DNA of 64,000 nucleotides from Diphasiastrum complanatum (GCA_029204225.1 CM055098.1:19253303-19317302); one strand, 5' to 3'. Shown: positions 40,601-55,600, counted from the stretch's first letter. Made by a program: numbers and translations. The notes: generated by a model from the letters alone, not told the origin.

Positions 40601-43600
40601 GTCAAATTTTTCTTTATGTCTCTTCCATGTTTATACTTCAACTACATAATATTTTGATCTTCTCATGTTTCTTCAAGTTTGCAGGTTATTGACTGCTTGG
40701 AAAGCATGGTTTCTGGAAGAAAAACATCAAAAGGCCCTTGTTGTATCAAGGTATCATATGCCCTTGTTGGAAGTACCTGCTATTTGAGCGACATACAATC
40801 TTGATCTCCTCATTTGGTAGTTTGAAGAATGCTTGCTAGCTTTTCCTAGATTATTGTTCTTGGTTTGATATTCTGCTGTCATTTTCCCAGCATACGGCAC
40901 ATGCTGATGTGTTACCATAGAAGAGGCTTTGCTAGATGGAGAAATTTATCTATACTTGCTACTGCGGAGAAGCAGGTCGTTTTTCCTTAATCCTTGATGG
41001 TCAAGAATGGAAGTTGTGGTGTTAGAACTTTTAATCTCTCTTGAATATGGGAGATTTATAATATTATCACTTTTTTACTTTCTGATACTTCAGAAGTTAA
41101 GGAGCATGGAGAATTCATGCAGAGTTGCAATGAAAAGGCACTATTGGAAGCTCTGGTGCCAATGGTTGGTTATTCAGGTCAGATGGTTGTTCAGGGCTTC
41201 TCTGCTTTTTTGCCTCATTGATTTCTACATTTTCAAGAACTTAATTTCTTGCCTGATTGTGGATAATGTTCACTTAGGATGTGCATTTTGAGTTTGTTCT
41301 GTCACTTTGACATTTTTCCTTGATGCAGACAGTCCTGTGGGGATTTCTTACAAAGAAAAAGCAAGAGTTAGTGAGCGCATGCCTCAAAGGGCTGCACTGG
41401 CATTCCTTGGTAATGTTTAGAGTTACTTTTTTAATCTATAGCTTTCTACATGCATCTGTTTACATTATTGTTGTGCATGTATAAAGGTAAAATGTGTAGT
41501 AAGGAACTTGATGCACAAGAACTTTGACGATTTCTAATTCATGCACAGTTGTCTCAGAAGAGCATAAAAAAGATGGAAGAGGCAATTTCATTTTGGTGGT
41601 GCAGAATGTGTGACCGTGCAATTAAACGATATCATGATAAAATGCTCTGCAAAGAAACAGAAACTATGCTGTTGTGCATATCAAACAAAATTAACAAAGT
41701 GACAGCTACAACTTTAAATTCAAATAGGTAATTATAGGCCTCCTTTTGAAGAAAAGGTGCAATGCTTTAGGTCCCAATAATTTATAATCTCTGTTTGCAT
41801 ATTAACAGAAAAGAAAATAGAAAATATTGCTTTGAAATTTTCAAGTATCATATTATACGTGACAGGGCTCAGGGCTAATGTAATGTCATTAATAGAAAAT
41901 AAATCTAGGTGTTTATTTTAGTAGAGAAGCTAAAAGGATAAGTGAACCCTGAGACCAAGAGGTTGAATGCATATCAGTAGTGAGAGCTTTACCTTTTTTA
42001 ATTAAGGCTTCTAAATGTTTACCTTTATCTTAACCATAGAGCATAGTTACCCACTCCAGACACAGAACATATTCCAGAACATCATTCCGGAGTGTGTTCC
42101 AACCTGCAATGAGCCTTAAAAGAAAAAAATCTATTACCTTTTTTTTTTTTGTTCCAAGGAGATCAGCTGTTACTTGCCACCATCCCACAACAACATACCA
42201 CAAAAGTTAGTGCCATGAGGCAGACAAGTCTCTTCGCTGATATCCGGTTGTTATTCCTGTCGAGAATAGTTTACGAATTATTGGGCAACAGAATTTCAAA
42301 ACAGTAGTATTTTTTCATACATTCTTTAGTCTTAAACATCATTGTGGAGCATGGTATGGTTAACGTCTGTCGGTTGCCAGGGCACTTGCCATACTGGCCC
42401 AATTTACCCTACGCACACTCTGAAAGTAAACCTTGTGGGTAATCGTCCTTTGAAATCAAAAAAGCATAAAGACAAGTACAATTAGTTGCTCATTACAATA
42501 CTGGTTGCTTGCGGTTCCTTATGTGATGGGTGCTTGCCAACGTATATGGTCAGTTGCCCACAGCCTACAACAACCACTATGACAACGAGCAACCACATAT
42601 GCATCTATACCTTTTAGCAAAAAGAAATATAATAACATAAGGCACTATTAATAGTTTCCAAGTATCAGTAAAGTAATCCTTTTTTATTCCACAGTAGTGG
42701 GCCGTTTTAGTACAGTAGTAACTTTGTCAGTCGAAAAGCAGTGTACATGGTTCCATTGTGACCCAAAAATGTGTGTACCCTTATCAAAAGTAAGTACAAT
42801 GTAAATCATAGCATTTTCATATTGTCTGTATTACCACTACCTACTCTTTCAAAAGTTAAAACTCTCCAAATTTATTCTTGTCAACTCACACATGGCATCC
42901 AGTAATGGACCTGTGAATATTGAGTGACTCATAGGGTACCACACCCATGCCCCGCCAAAGACCTGTGACCCGCACCCCGTCTACTTGCCGGCTAGCATCT
43001 TGTCACTGACCGCTAGGATCACGATGGTCACAATTCACCGCGTCTCTAACAGCTTGTCAGGTAGTCACACCCGGTCACTGCTTGTGATGCACCTGTCCCA
43101 GCTTGGGACAGATGTCCACTCCGGTCACTAGCCTTTGCTGATACTTGGCCTCAGGCCCTCTAGTAACCGGTCGTGCCGAGGTCATGCTAGAGCGGGACTG
43201 GGCTCTAACAATCCTTCCGTCTTCTGGCTAGTCATCGGTCCTCGATGAAAAACTTTGGGTAAGACTTCTGCAAAAGTCTAGATATGTACAAAACTACAGT
43301 ATATTTGCATGTCTTGCATGTGACAAAGGATGCCCTTTCCAAGTCACTAGATACTCTTAGAGTAGACGATTTCTCAATCGTTGCTCCCTTTGATCTAGAG
43401 CTTTCTCTGGCCCATAACTTGTAGTGTCTTTCTCCTCTAGAGACACAAGTCCTTCTACAAGATTATCGCCATCATGCAAACATCGCTTGAGTTGCTAACA
43501 TGAAACACTGGGTGCACCTTGCATCCTATAAGCTACTTGGACAACTTTCTTAATGATTAGTCGTGCTCCACAGTACCTAGGAGATATCTTGGCACACTTT

Positions 43601-46600
43601 CCTGTGCGTAGCACCTTTGACTTGGAAGGGACTAGTAGTTACCCAATCTCCAGTATCAAACTCCCGATACCTTGTTCTCACGAACGTAGCTTTTTGCCCA
43701 AACTATATTGTTGTTCTTTCGTAATTGGTCTGTTAAAGGAGCGGCTACTCAGGAATAGTTCATAACGAACCGTCAGTAGAACTTACAAAAGCTTAAAAAA
43801 GATTGTAACTGGTGTATATCGGCAGGCCTCGGCCACTTCTTAACCACAGCCACCTTGACTGGGTCAACCAAGATACCCTCAGCCGTCACTACGCTATCCA
43901 AATGTCTTACACAACTCGGTCTTCTGAGCATTGGCATACAAGACAGAAGCTTGCAACTTGCCAAATACGGTTTGGAGATGAATCTCATGCCCCACTATTG
44001 CCTTATTATAGAACAATATATCATCAATAAAATTGATGACAAACTTGCCCATATAGTCATGCAAGACATCATTCATGAAGATCACTTCAAATCAACCCAG
44101 GTGGAAGGGGCCTGATTGGACTTCAGTAACTTGTGCCACCACAGTCAGCAAAATCAGTAAAATGATAAACAACTTTGCGGACTCGCCAACCTTTATCAGT
44201 TGTGGCCCGTTTCAAGTCAAAGTATTCTTCCCATTTATGTAACCACTGATCTACAACCAGTAGTTCTTTGAGGAGGCTTTCTGTAATAGATCCTAACACC
44301 ACAGTAGGGCAAACACTAACTGATCCACCCAACCTTGCCTACTCCCTGATATAGAGTAAGCCCCTCCTAGCCCAGTGTGAGGACTGGTAGCATGCTACTG
44401 CCAAGTGTCGGCCACATGGCACTGACGTGGCCGACTGCACGTCGGGACCCAACTGGGGGCCCTATCCTGCTGACAGGGTCCCTAGGCTGTGTTAGGCCCG
44501 CCATGGCTATGGACCATGCTGGGGCACACTACTCACACTGTCTTGCCCTGTTGGTCATGTACGCTGGACACGACCCTGACTGTGGTATCTGACCTATCTG
44601 TGTTCTCTAGGGTTCGGCACTGGTTATGAGCTCGTAACACTCCCTCCCCCTTAAGAACCGTCTTGGTCCTCTAAGACAAAGTCTGGAAAAATCTTGCGAA
44701 GGACGCTGCCTCTTTCCCAAGTGGCATTCTCAACAGGCTGATCATTCCACTTAACCAGATATTCTCGGTATAGAGTATGACGAGTCTGCGTCTCTCTACT
44801 ATCAAGAATCTCCTCTGGTTCATGTGGAGGTTGTTGAGGATCCAATGGGAGAACTAGAACACTGTCCCCTACCAGATTGTCTGATCTGGTTAAGGCTTTT
44901 CGTAACTGACTTACATGAAAAACTGGAAAAACCTTACTGCTGTGTGGGAGTTCTAGTTCATAGGTGACCTCGCCTAGTCTCCTACTGATGGTAAAGGGAC
45001 CACAATACCTTGGAGACAACTTAGCACACACTCCTGATTTGAGGGTTTTAGAGTCAACTGGGACTCTCAAGTAGACTTTCTCACCAGTGGAGAACTGCAC
45101 ATCCCGTCTGTGTGGATCTGCATAATGCCTGGCTCGATCCTGGGATTGTCTAATGCTACGCTTAGCATGTTCTATCATCTGGTTTAGGTCTTCTAAAAGG
45201 TTTCTGGCTGCTTCAACCTTTTCTTGTTTAAACCCTACAGCTGTGGGTGAGCATGGCTGAAAACCGTACATCAGCATAAATGGGCTGTATCCCGTAGCTG
45301 AATGTTTGGTACTGTTGTAAGCAAACTCTAATATCGAGAGATACTCCTCCCAATTAGTCTGCCTCTTGCTGACGTATGCACGAAGCATATCCTCCAGCAC
45401 TTGATTTACCCTTTCTGTTTGACCGTCCGTCTGTGGATGGTCGGTGGTACTCATATTAAGTTTAGTATGGAGATGATGGAATACTGCCTTCCAAAAATTT
45501 CCAGTAAACTTACTGTCCCGGTCGCTGACTATGCCGGAAGGTAGACCGTACAATTTAAATAGCCCGTCTACAAACAACCTCGCTAACTCTGGAGCTCTAA
45601 CGGTTGTTTTGGTCGGAATAAAATGAGCCATTTTGGTCAGACGGTCAACTGTGACCCATATAGCGTCATTACCCTTTTGGGTTTTAGGCAGGCCTACTAT
45701 AAAATCCATGGAGATACTCTCCCATTTACCAGCTGGTATTTCTAAGGGATGCAACAACCCTCCTGCCTTTAAACGCTCTGCTTTATTTACTTGACATTTC
45801 TGGCAACTGGTTACATACTGGTGGACGTCCTTTTTCATACTGGGCCAGAAAAATTGCCTACGAAGAAGCTCATAGGTCTTCTGTATGCCTGGGTGTCCCG
45901 CGCTAGGATTGTCATGACATTCATATAGGACCTGCTGCCTATAATCCTCTGAATTGGGGACACATACTCTATCTCTATAGAGCAAGTACTCATCCTGAAT
46001 GGAATACTGTTTCCATTTGAATCCTTGAGTCAACTGACCCTCAACCACTAGGGTTTGCTTGGGTAATACAGGCTCAGAATCCTCAACGTCATCCGATGAC
46101 GTATACTCGGACTCATCATCATCCTCAACGGAAGCTGCCGTATTCTTGGATGAACTGGCACCAGCCCGGGAACTGGTTCTGGAGTCTGTAACTGTCTGTT
46201 CTGGACTGAGTTCCAGATAATAGAGAAGAATGCATCATGCTGGCATTTCCCTCTCAAGGACTCGAGTAACTCATTACGAATCTGAGTAAAACTCAGCTTG
46301 TTTATCATAGGCATTCTGCTAAGGGCATCTGCTACTGTATTGAATTTTCCGCGCCTATATCTGATAGACATGTCAAACTCTTGCATCAACTCTGCCCAAC
46401 GAGCTTTCCGACCTCTAAGCTCAGGTTGATTGCAAAGGTATCTGAGACTCTCATGGTCTGTCAGGACCTCAAAGTTGGCACCATACAAATAATGCCTCCA
46501 AGTCTTAAGGGCATGGACTATAGAAAAGAGTTCCTTTTCATAGGCACTGTACCTAGTCTGAGCCGGCTCGAGTTTTTTACTCTCGAACGCAACTGGTCGT

Positions 46601-49600
46601 CCACTCTGAGTTAGCACAGCACCTACTGCAAAGTCGCTAGCATCTGTTTCGACCACAAATGGTTGATTGGGGTCGACGACTTTTTAAAATGGTGCTGTAG
46701 CTAAGGCTGTTTTGAGAGCATCAAAGCTCTCCTGCTGTGCGGACTCCCAAAAGAACTCCTTTCCCTTCCCCTTAAGGAGATTTGTTATAGGAACTGCTAT
46801 CTGAGCATATTCCTTGACAAATCGTCTGTAATATCCCGCCAGACCAAGAAAGATCTGAAGTTCCAAAATATTTTGAGGTCTCAGCCAACTGAGTATGGCT
46901 TTAACCTTATTTGGGTCCATCTTAATCCCATCTGAAGAGATAATGTGACCCAAATATGCTACTTCTTCAACGAAGAATTCACACTTGGATTGTTTAGCAT
47001 AGAGCTTATGCTTTCTGAGCAGTCGAAACACCTTTCTGAGGTGTTTTAGATGCTCCTTCCTCGTTTTGCTGTAAACGAGGATGTCATCTAAAAATACGAC
47101 TACAAACTTACCCAAGTATGGTCTGAGGACACTGTTCATCAAGGTCATAAAGGTAGCTGGAGCATTTGTGAGCCCAAATGGCATCACCTTAAACTAATAA
47201 TGACCGTGACGAGTCCTAAAAGCTGTTTTCGAGACATCTTCCGATTTTATACGGACTTGATGATATCCCGATCTGAGGTCTATTTTGCTGAAAAACTTAG
47301 CCCCGTCGAGTTGATCAAACAACTCGTCTGCCCGAGGCATAGGGTATTTATTCTTAATTGTGACTTTATTGAGGGCTCTGTAAACTACGCAAAGACGCAT
47401 AGACCCCTCTTTCTTTTTCACCAATAGGACTGGTGAGGCCCATGGTGAACTACTGGTCTGAATTTGGCCTTTCCCAAGATATTCGGTTAACTGCCTAGTT
47501 ATTTCTTCATCCTCTGTTCGGCTGACCCGATACGGAGGTTTAGAAACAGGTGCTGTACCTGGTACTAGGTTTATTACATGATCTACCTCTCTGCTAGGTG
47601 GTAAACCATGTGGTAAATCTTCAGGAAAAACATCTTTAAATTTAGACAATAAAGTTTCTAATTTACTGATTTTCTGCTGAATAGAACTGGAAATAGAAAC
47701 TTCAGGAATAAACTGAAAGTCACATAAGAATGCCTGATGGTCTTCGTCTCCGATTAGCTGACAGAGCTCTGAATTGCAGACCATAGGGCGCTGTTGGGAA
47801 CATCATGCTCCCCATGCAACTGGATCTCTCGGCCTTTATGCTGAAAGCTGAGGGTGTTCTCTTGATAGTTTCTGTGGAGGGAAGGTCCTAAACTGTAGAG
47901 CCAATCTCTCCCGAGAACAATGTCTATTTGATCTAGGTGCATTATCTGAAAGTTTATTTCATCTTGGTACCCCTGAATACCAAGATTTAACTTACTTACC
48001 ATGGTTTCCCATATTTTTTTATCTTCACCCTTAGCTAATGAAACGATGTACCTATGCTGACCAGGTACTTCTGGTAGTTTAAGCTTTTTAACCAGGGTGT
48101 GGTTGATGAAATTATGGGTTGCCCCATCATCAACCATGACTCTTACTGACTGGTTACCAACTTTCCCATGCATACGTACTAGGTCATGCGGCCCAAAGCT
48201 GAAGGGTCTCGCTAGCATTGCAGAGGTCAGCTGGCAACAGTGTTCATGATCTTCATGATACACTTTGATCTCGGAAGCTGCCGAGTTACTGGGGAAACAT
48301 ACAGTCTGAACAAGATGAACTTGTTTTTTATCTTTTTTAGTGAAAGGCCCCTTGGGACACTGTCTGACTGTGTGTCCCTTGCCCATACACACAAAGCACA
48401 AACGTTCCTGTTTGGCTTTCTCAAAATCATCTGGTTTTAAGGGCTGTATGAGTGAAGGGCGTTTCTGAGGAGCTTCACCTTTAATTTTATCTTCTTTCTT
48501 TCTTTTTAAAAATTTCTTTTTAAATTGAAAGTCTTTCTGAGGAAGCTGCTCAGAAAGTGGTTGCTGTCTCGCTCTCTTCCTACCCACTGAATCATCATAG
48601 ATTTGAGCATATCTGAGAGCTTGCTCAAGGGTAGTAGGCGAGTTTCTCTGGACCTCTACTTTATATTCATCTTTGAGGCCACGGACAAATCCCCTGATTT
48701 TTTGATAGTCATCCATATTATTAATCTTTAAAATTGCCTCTCGATACTGCGAGATATATTGGATGAGGGACTTGTCCATTACTGTTCTTTCCCAGGCTTC
48801 CCAGGCTCTATCAAGTTCATTCTCTGGTAGAAATTCTCTTAGGAAAGCTTCTTCAAAAGCTTTCCATGACCGGGGAGTCTGCCCAGTCTCCTGGAGATTT
48901 AACCACCACTTATAGGCCATAGGCCCTAAAGAAAGACTGGCCTCAATTGCTTGCAAATGGTCAGGGGTCTGTTTAAGAGCATGAATGTTCTTCCATTTGC
49001 TGAGGAAGGTTTGTAGAATATCTGCATTTCTATCCTTCTCTTCCCCATTAAAAGTAGGAGGCTTTAAATCTTTAAAAACACTGGGGTGAGACCGTAAAGT
49101 CTCACCCGAAACTGATGGAAGTGGAGAAGGGGATAACTGAGAAGTGGAGGGAAGGCTTCCTTTCGCGGAACTCAAAATCAAGTTTTTGAGTTCAGCGAAC
49201 GAGTCGTCCACACTGGACTTGAAATTGGCTAATGCCAGCTTCAGTTCATCCACCTCTGTTACCAATTGGAGGAACTGCTCCTTGGTAATCAGTTCGTCGA
49301 GTTCTTCGGCGAACTGTTCCTGTTCTTCTACTTCCATAGGTTCCTTCCCTTTTCTGTAAGCCAAGGCTTCTGTTTCAAGTTCGTCGAAGCCTCTCTCCTG
49401 GGGTTGATCAGGTCCCTGAGGAGTGGTCATCTTCGAAAGTGAAAGAGAGCTACCTTAACTTCTGAAGGAAAAAAGTCTAAAAGACTAATTTACAACTGTA
49501 CAAGGGAAAGGAAAGATGACTTAGCTGTTTCTGAGGACTGTACTTCCAAAGAAAGAATGAAGAGGAACCCTTTCAGCTCTTTTCCCCAAGATTTCAGACC

Positions 49601-52600
49601 TGCTGTTCCGAAAAATGCCAGTTTGAGGCTTCAAAACGGTACTAAATTTCCCAGTTTTTTGAGGATAGTAGCTCGCTGGTCTGATTGCAATCCAACTTGT
49701 CCACAAAAAGGCAAATCTGAAGTCCAAAAAACCCTTCTGAGTTCTGAAATTTCAGAAGTCTCCTACTCGCTGATCTGGTAGAAATCCTCTTGCTCCAAAT
49801 CTCTGACGTTGGGGCCCAAAAACTTGTTGAAAAACCAGATTTTCAGAAGCACTGGCAGCGCTGGCCCTGCTCCTCTTTTTTGGCTTCCAACTCGCTGAAA
49901 ACCAGTAACTTTTTCCCTGGAAATCGGATGTAGGTCTCTGACTGTACAGCGATGGAGGTGCTGGCTTCTTCCTACTCTAATTTCGCTGGGAAAACTACGA
50001 AGAATCCTCTGAAGTCAGTGAGAAACAACTGTTTCTTCAGCGAGTTACCTACACTTGGAATCTGACTCCTTGCTACTGTGATTTCTCAGTGGAAATCAGA
50101 AGTTTTGAAGGCTGCTCCTACAGCGATCCTCCTCCTCTATTCCTCTCTGAGAATCTGAGAAACACTTCCTATCTTCTGATAGCTTTCTCTACTGCTGTCC
50201 TAAACTCCCTAGGATGGAGATGGCTCTGATACCAGTGTAATAGATCCTAACACCACAGTAGGGCAAACACTAACTGATCCACCCAACCTTGCCTACTCCC
50301 TGATATAGAGTAAGCCCCTCCTAGCCCAGTGTGAGGACTGGTAGCATGCTACTGCCAAGTGTCGGCCACATGGCACTGACGTGGCCGACTGCACGTCGGG
50401 ACCCAACTGGGGGCCCTATCCTGCTGACAGGGTCCCTAGGCTGTGTTAGGCCCGCCATGGCTATGGACCATGCTGGGGCACACTACTCACACTGTCTTGC
50501 CCTGTTGGTCATGTACGCTGGACACGACCCTGACTGTGGTATCTGACCTATCTGTGTTCTCTAGGGTTCGGCACTGGTTACGAGCTCGTAACACTTTCCA
50601 GCAAAGCGGGTAGGCTTAATGTCCTTATCTTCAGGACAGGGTGGAGGAAACACAGGATGTGCAATAGAAGGAGATGGAAAGGGATATGGATATTAACTGT
50701 GCTGAATGTTGCTGAAGCAAAGAGACGAAAGCCCTCAGCAAAGAGAGAAAAATCAGCAAGGAACATGGGCACCCAATCAGAAAATCAGATCTGAAATTCA
50801 GCAATCAGGAAAGTGCTCTGATACCAAGTTATGATCAAAATCTCAGGTGTTGAATCAATGAAGCATAAAAGACAGCAATAGACTAAAGCCCTACAAGCAA
50901 TAGACAAGACAATAGGTTCTCCCACGAAGAGCCCAAGCAATACCAATCAATAATCTGAAAAATGAGTGTACAAATGACCTTATAAATACCCTACCAATGA
51001 AACCTAAAATAGGAATGCAAAAGTAAAGGGAGGCAAAATGTGGAGGGAAAATAGTGCGCCCTCCTACGGGCCCCCACTCTACATATAACCATATAATAAG
51101 GGCCCAAGGCCAGTCAATGTCATAAAAAAGGACCCAGTGCGGGTCATAAGCATATAAAAAGGCTCTGGGGCCTGTACATGACTAATATAAAATGCGTAAC
51201 CAGAAATATACATAACCAACAGTAAATGTAAAGAGGCCTGCGAAATATATGCAGAGTAGCCCAGTAGGCTTGTATCCTGTAGTCCGTAACTCTCCCTGGC
51301 TATAAAGAACATTGCCCCCAATGTAGGCAAAATAAGATAAGAACCAGTGCCAGAGAAAAATACTGCATCAAGATATCCCATCTGAGAAAGGAACATCAAG
51401 AGAAGCCGGAGCATCCCGAGAAGCAATGGTAGCTGCAAGTGATCGAGCCTGATCAGCCAGGATAGGGGTATGATAAAAAACATCAATGGGCTCCCAAGTA
51501 GCCTCCTCAATAGGACGACCATCCCACTGGACCAAAAACTGAACCTGCCGATGGCGACGACTATGTAATAAGCGCACCTGTAAAATAGCAACTGGCAGGA
51601 ATGGAAAAAGCTCTGGATCTGTAGGAAATGAGGAATCTCGAGGAGCATCATCCTCAATAGCAGCATGTAGTAAACTGACATGAAAGATATCACAAGCCCG
51701 AGTAGCAGCAGGTAACTCAAGACGATATGTAACTGGACTGAGGCGCTCAAGAATCTGAAAAGGCCCATAATAGCGTGGCGCAAGCTTCTCAGTAGAAGCA
51801 AGACCCTGTACAAAACGATGGCGAGCAAAGCGTAACCGGAGAAAAACAGTATCTTCCTCTGCAAACTCAACATGGCGCCGATGACGATTAACAATGGTCC
51901 TGTACCGCTGCTGAATATGCTGTAAATGAGTAGCAACTCTAGTAATAATCTCCCGAGCACTTGAAAGATAAGATGAAATAGTAACAGGTGCATCATCTGG
52001 AGGAGCAGGTATACCGGGTAGAACTGGTGAGTATCCATGAGCAAGCAGGAAAGGAGAAACACCTGTGCTGGAACTAACAGAACTGTTATAACTATACTCA
52101 GCCAAACATAAATGCTGATCCCAATCACGACCAGAAGGAGAAACATAATGTCGTAAATAATCCTCCAATACCCGGTTAATAACCTCAGACTGACCATCCT
52201 CAGAAGAATGATAAGCAGTGCCCATAAGTATCCTAACATCCAAGATACGCATAAGCTCTGTCCAAAAACCTGATGTAAACCTGGTATCCCGATCAGTAAG
52301 AATAGATCGTGGGAGACCATGTAAGCGGAAAATCTCAGAAATAAATATACGACCACACTGCTCTGCTGTAATAGTACGTCTGACTAGTATGAAATGAGCT
52401 TGTTTAGAAAACCTATCAACTACCACCAAACAAGAGTCATGACCACGCTGAGTACGGGGAAGACCTAAAATGAAGTCCATAGATATATCAGTCCACTGGC
52501 GGGAAGGAATAGGCCAACTTTGAAGGAGACCACCAGGTTTTTCATGGGAATACTTGTTACGAAGGCAAAAATCACAAGTATGAATAAGGTGGGAAAGCTC

Positions 52601-55600
52601 ACGCTTCATGGAAGGCCAATAAAAATGTTCTTTCAAACAGAACAAGGACTTCTGAAAACCAAAATGGCCACCAACAGGAGAGGAATGGGCATCAAGAAGG
52701 AGCTGTGGACGTATGTCGAGAGTGCTGGGAATACATAACATAGTGAAACAAATGATGATTAACAATGGAATAAACCTGGTGAGGGTGAGAGGAAGGACAA
52801 GAGGCAGACGACATAACATCACGAAAGTCTGGACATGTGGCATAAGCCTGAGGAAGATCATCATACCAAGAGCGGGGAGACGGAACAAGACTGTAAGTAA
52901 GAGCAGGCAAACGAGACAAAGCATCAACAGCAGCGTTACTTTTACCAGGCTTATAATGAATATCAAAATGAAAGGACTGTAAAAACTGAAGCCAATGGTA
53001 CTGACGATCACTAAGATCCTTTTGTGTATACAAATAACGAAGTGACTGGTGATCAGTAACGGAACACGATACAGATAAGGACGCCACTTCTTTAAAGCAA
53101 AAACGATAGCAAGCAACTCTTTTTCATGAGTGGAATAGCGCTACTCATACGAACGAAGACGACGGGATTCATATGCAATAACACACTAACGCTGACGTAA
53201 CAAAGCACCTAATCCTGTGGAACTAGCATTAGTCTCAACAGCAAAACGCTGGAAAATTTTTGGAAGACATAAAACAGGGGCAATGGTAAGCTTAACCTTC
53301 AAAGTATCAAAAGCTGACTGACATGCGGGAGTCCAAGCAAACGAAGTTTCCTTTTTCAACAGAGCATGCAAAGGAGATGCAAGAGTGGCAAAATGAGCAA
53401 CTGGTTTACGAAGATCGATAGCAAGACCAAGAAGCATACGAACATCATGAACATCAGCAGGCACAGGCCATGAAAGAATAGAACGGACCTTACGAGGGTC
53501 GAGACAAACAGTACCATTTGTAACAAAGAAGCCCAAAAACTCGATTTGTACAACAGCAAAAGAACATTTAGAACGTCATACAGATGATGATTAACTAACA
53601 AAACAAAAACAGAACGAATGTGCTGAACATGAAGAGAGAGAGTGGTGCTATAAATGAGGATATCGTCAAAATAAACAATGACACACTTTCCAAGCAGAGG
53701 ACGAAAGATGTTATTCATGACATTCTGAAAAGTGGGCGGGCCATTGGTACACGAAAAGGAAGGACACGAAACTCATACAGACCAAAGTGGGTACGGAAAG
53801 CTGTCTTGTGCTCATCAGGAGGATGCATACGAATCTGGTGATAACCGGAATGGAGGTCAAGTTTAGAAAAGATCTTGGCTTGGCCTAACTAATCAAACAG
53901 GTCATCCATATGAGGGATAGAGTACTGATTACGGATAGTAAGTTTATTTAAAGCACGATAATCTATACATAGACGTTTAGTACCATCCTTCTTATCAACA
54001 AGTAAAACAGGAGCACCAAAAGGACTGTGGCTAGGAACAATAAGGCCTTGACGTAATAAATCAGACACCTGACGCTGGACTTCCTCGTGCTCAACAATAG
54101 ACATACGAAAAGGAGGACGAGAAGAAGGTGATGCAGAGGAAACAAGGTCTATATGGTGGTTGACATCTCGTAAAGGTGGTAACTGAGTCGGCTCTCTAAA
54201 AACATGCTCAAATTCACGCAACAGTTCAGAAAATACCTGTGGCAAAGGTGGTGCATCCGCAATAGGCTGAACTGGCTGAACAGAAAGAATAGCCGCACAG
54301 TGGGCCTTCGGGAGGCTCCGTATGAACTGCTTCCCGGAAATAAGCTGATAGTCTTGCCGAGAATCAATACCGGAAAATATATGCTGAGTACCGTCATGAG
54401 AGAATATCAATGTCTGCTGCTGGAGGTCTATTGTAACCGCACCAAGGGATGCAAACCAATCAGCACAGAGGATAAGATTGTACCGTGTAAGTAGAATAAT
54501 ATGAAAATCTGCCTGACCAAGGAAGTCTCCAATCCAATATGAAAGCTGCTGATACATCTGCGTGCTAGGAAAAGAGTGTGCGCTGGCAACCTCAACATGC
54601 AGGGGATGAGGCGTAGTGACTGGCATAGCACGAATGCGTGTAGTAATATGACTGCTGAGAAACGAGTGAGTGCTACCCGTGTCAACAAGGGCAATAAACT
54701 CACGACCAGTGATACGTACGCGAAGACGGATATGGCGTGGACCCGGCTTACCGGCCCAAGTAGCATAAGCAAGCTGAGCATGGCATACAGCTAGATTAGG
54801 GGGATCAGGAACAGGCTCAATGGGTGTGGCAAACTGATCAACAGGTGGGTCATCATCAAGAATATCAAGGCATATGGCAGAATCAGGATTATCATCAGGT
54901 GTGTCAGCATCATGGAAATAGACGGCAGTAGCAGTGGCAGGCTGTCTGCAATCACAGGCGATATGATTAGGACTCTTACAGTTGAAACATAAGCGCTTCT
55001 CACGGATCTCAGACATCTTAGGCTATGAGTAGCGACGAACAAAAACAGGACGAGGAGAAAAAGAAGGACGTGGTGCAGAAGGAAGAGTGGACGAAGGTGA
55101 ACTGACAGATGTGGGACTAGCAGAGGATGGAGAGGAAAAAATAGGACGTGTGAACGGACGCGAAGGACGAGAAACAGAGGAAGAGATGGGAGAGTACTTG
55201 TGCTGCAGTGCAGTAGCAAGGGAGATGGCGTGAGAAAGAGTGAGTGGAAAAAAAGAAGAAACATCATACCTGAGTGTTCCTCGTAGACCAGCAATGTAGC
55301 GAGACATGAGCTCCAATGTAGAAATATCTGGGAATAGATAGGAAAGCTCTGTAAACCGTGTCGTATAAGCAGCCAAGTCACCAGTGTGAGATAAATTGCG
55401 AAAGATGTCGCACTGTCGAATAAGCCACTGAGGATCAATCATCGCTAGGCGGAGTGCTGTCATAAACTCTGTCCAACTAGCAAGGCCAGGGTGTGAAGCC
55501 GTCTGGCGAAACATGCGCCACCAAGTATGTTACGAGCTCGTAACCAGTGCCGAACCCTAGAGAACACAGATAGGTCAGATACCACAATCAGGGTCGTGTC

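Larger units (their letters stand above)
44282..50593 (-). mobile_element. Gypsy-4: young, nearly intact family B Ty3/gypsy retrotransposon
   Basis: A 6,312-bp element with two 358-bp LTRs that differ at only one base by eye, target-site duplication CTTTC, primer site (50221-50234) and a long purine tract (44640-44652, GGGGGAGGGAG on the minus strand). The gag-protease frame is open; pol has two stop codons and one frameshift. It sits inside the gag of Gypsy-6. The near-identical LTRs imply a very recent insertion compared with the other elements here. Confidence 0.95.

Noticed and set aside
42900-43209. GC-rich block as a CpG-type promoter of the host gene
   Set aside because: Its position after a gypsy pol end and purine tract shows that it is an LTR.
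51079-52356. 425-codon hydrophobic frame overlapping Gypsy-5 integrase
   Set aside because: It is the shadow of the integrase frame, with the Leu/Ser/Tyr-rich composition expected from reading it out of phase.
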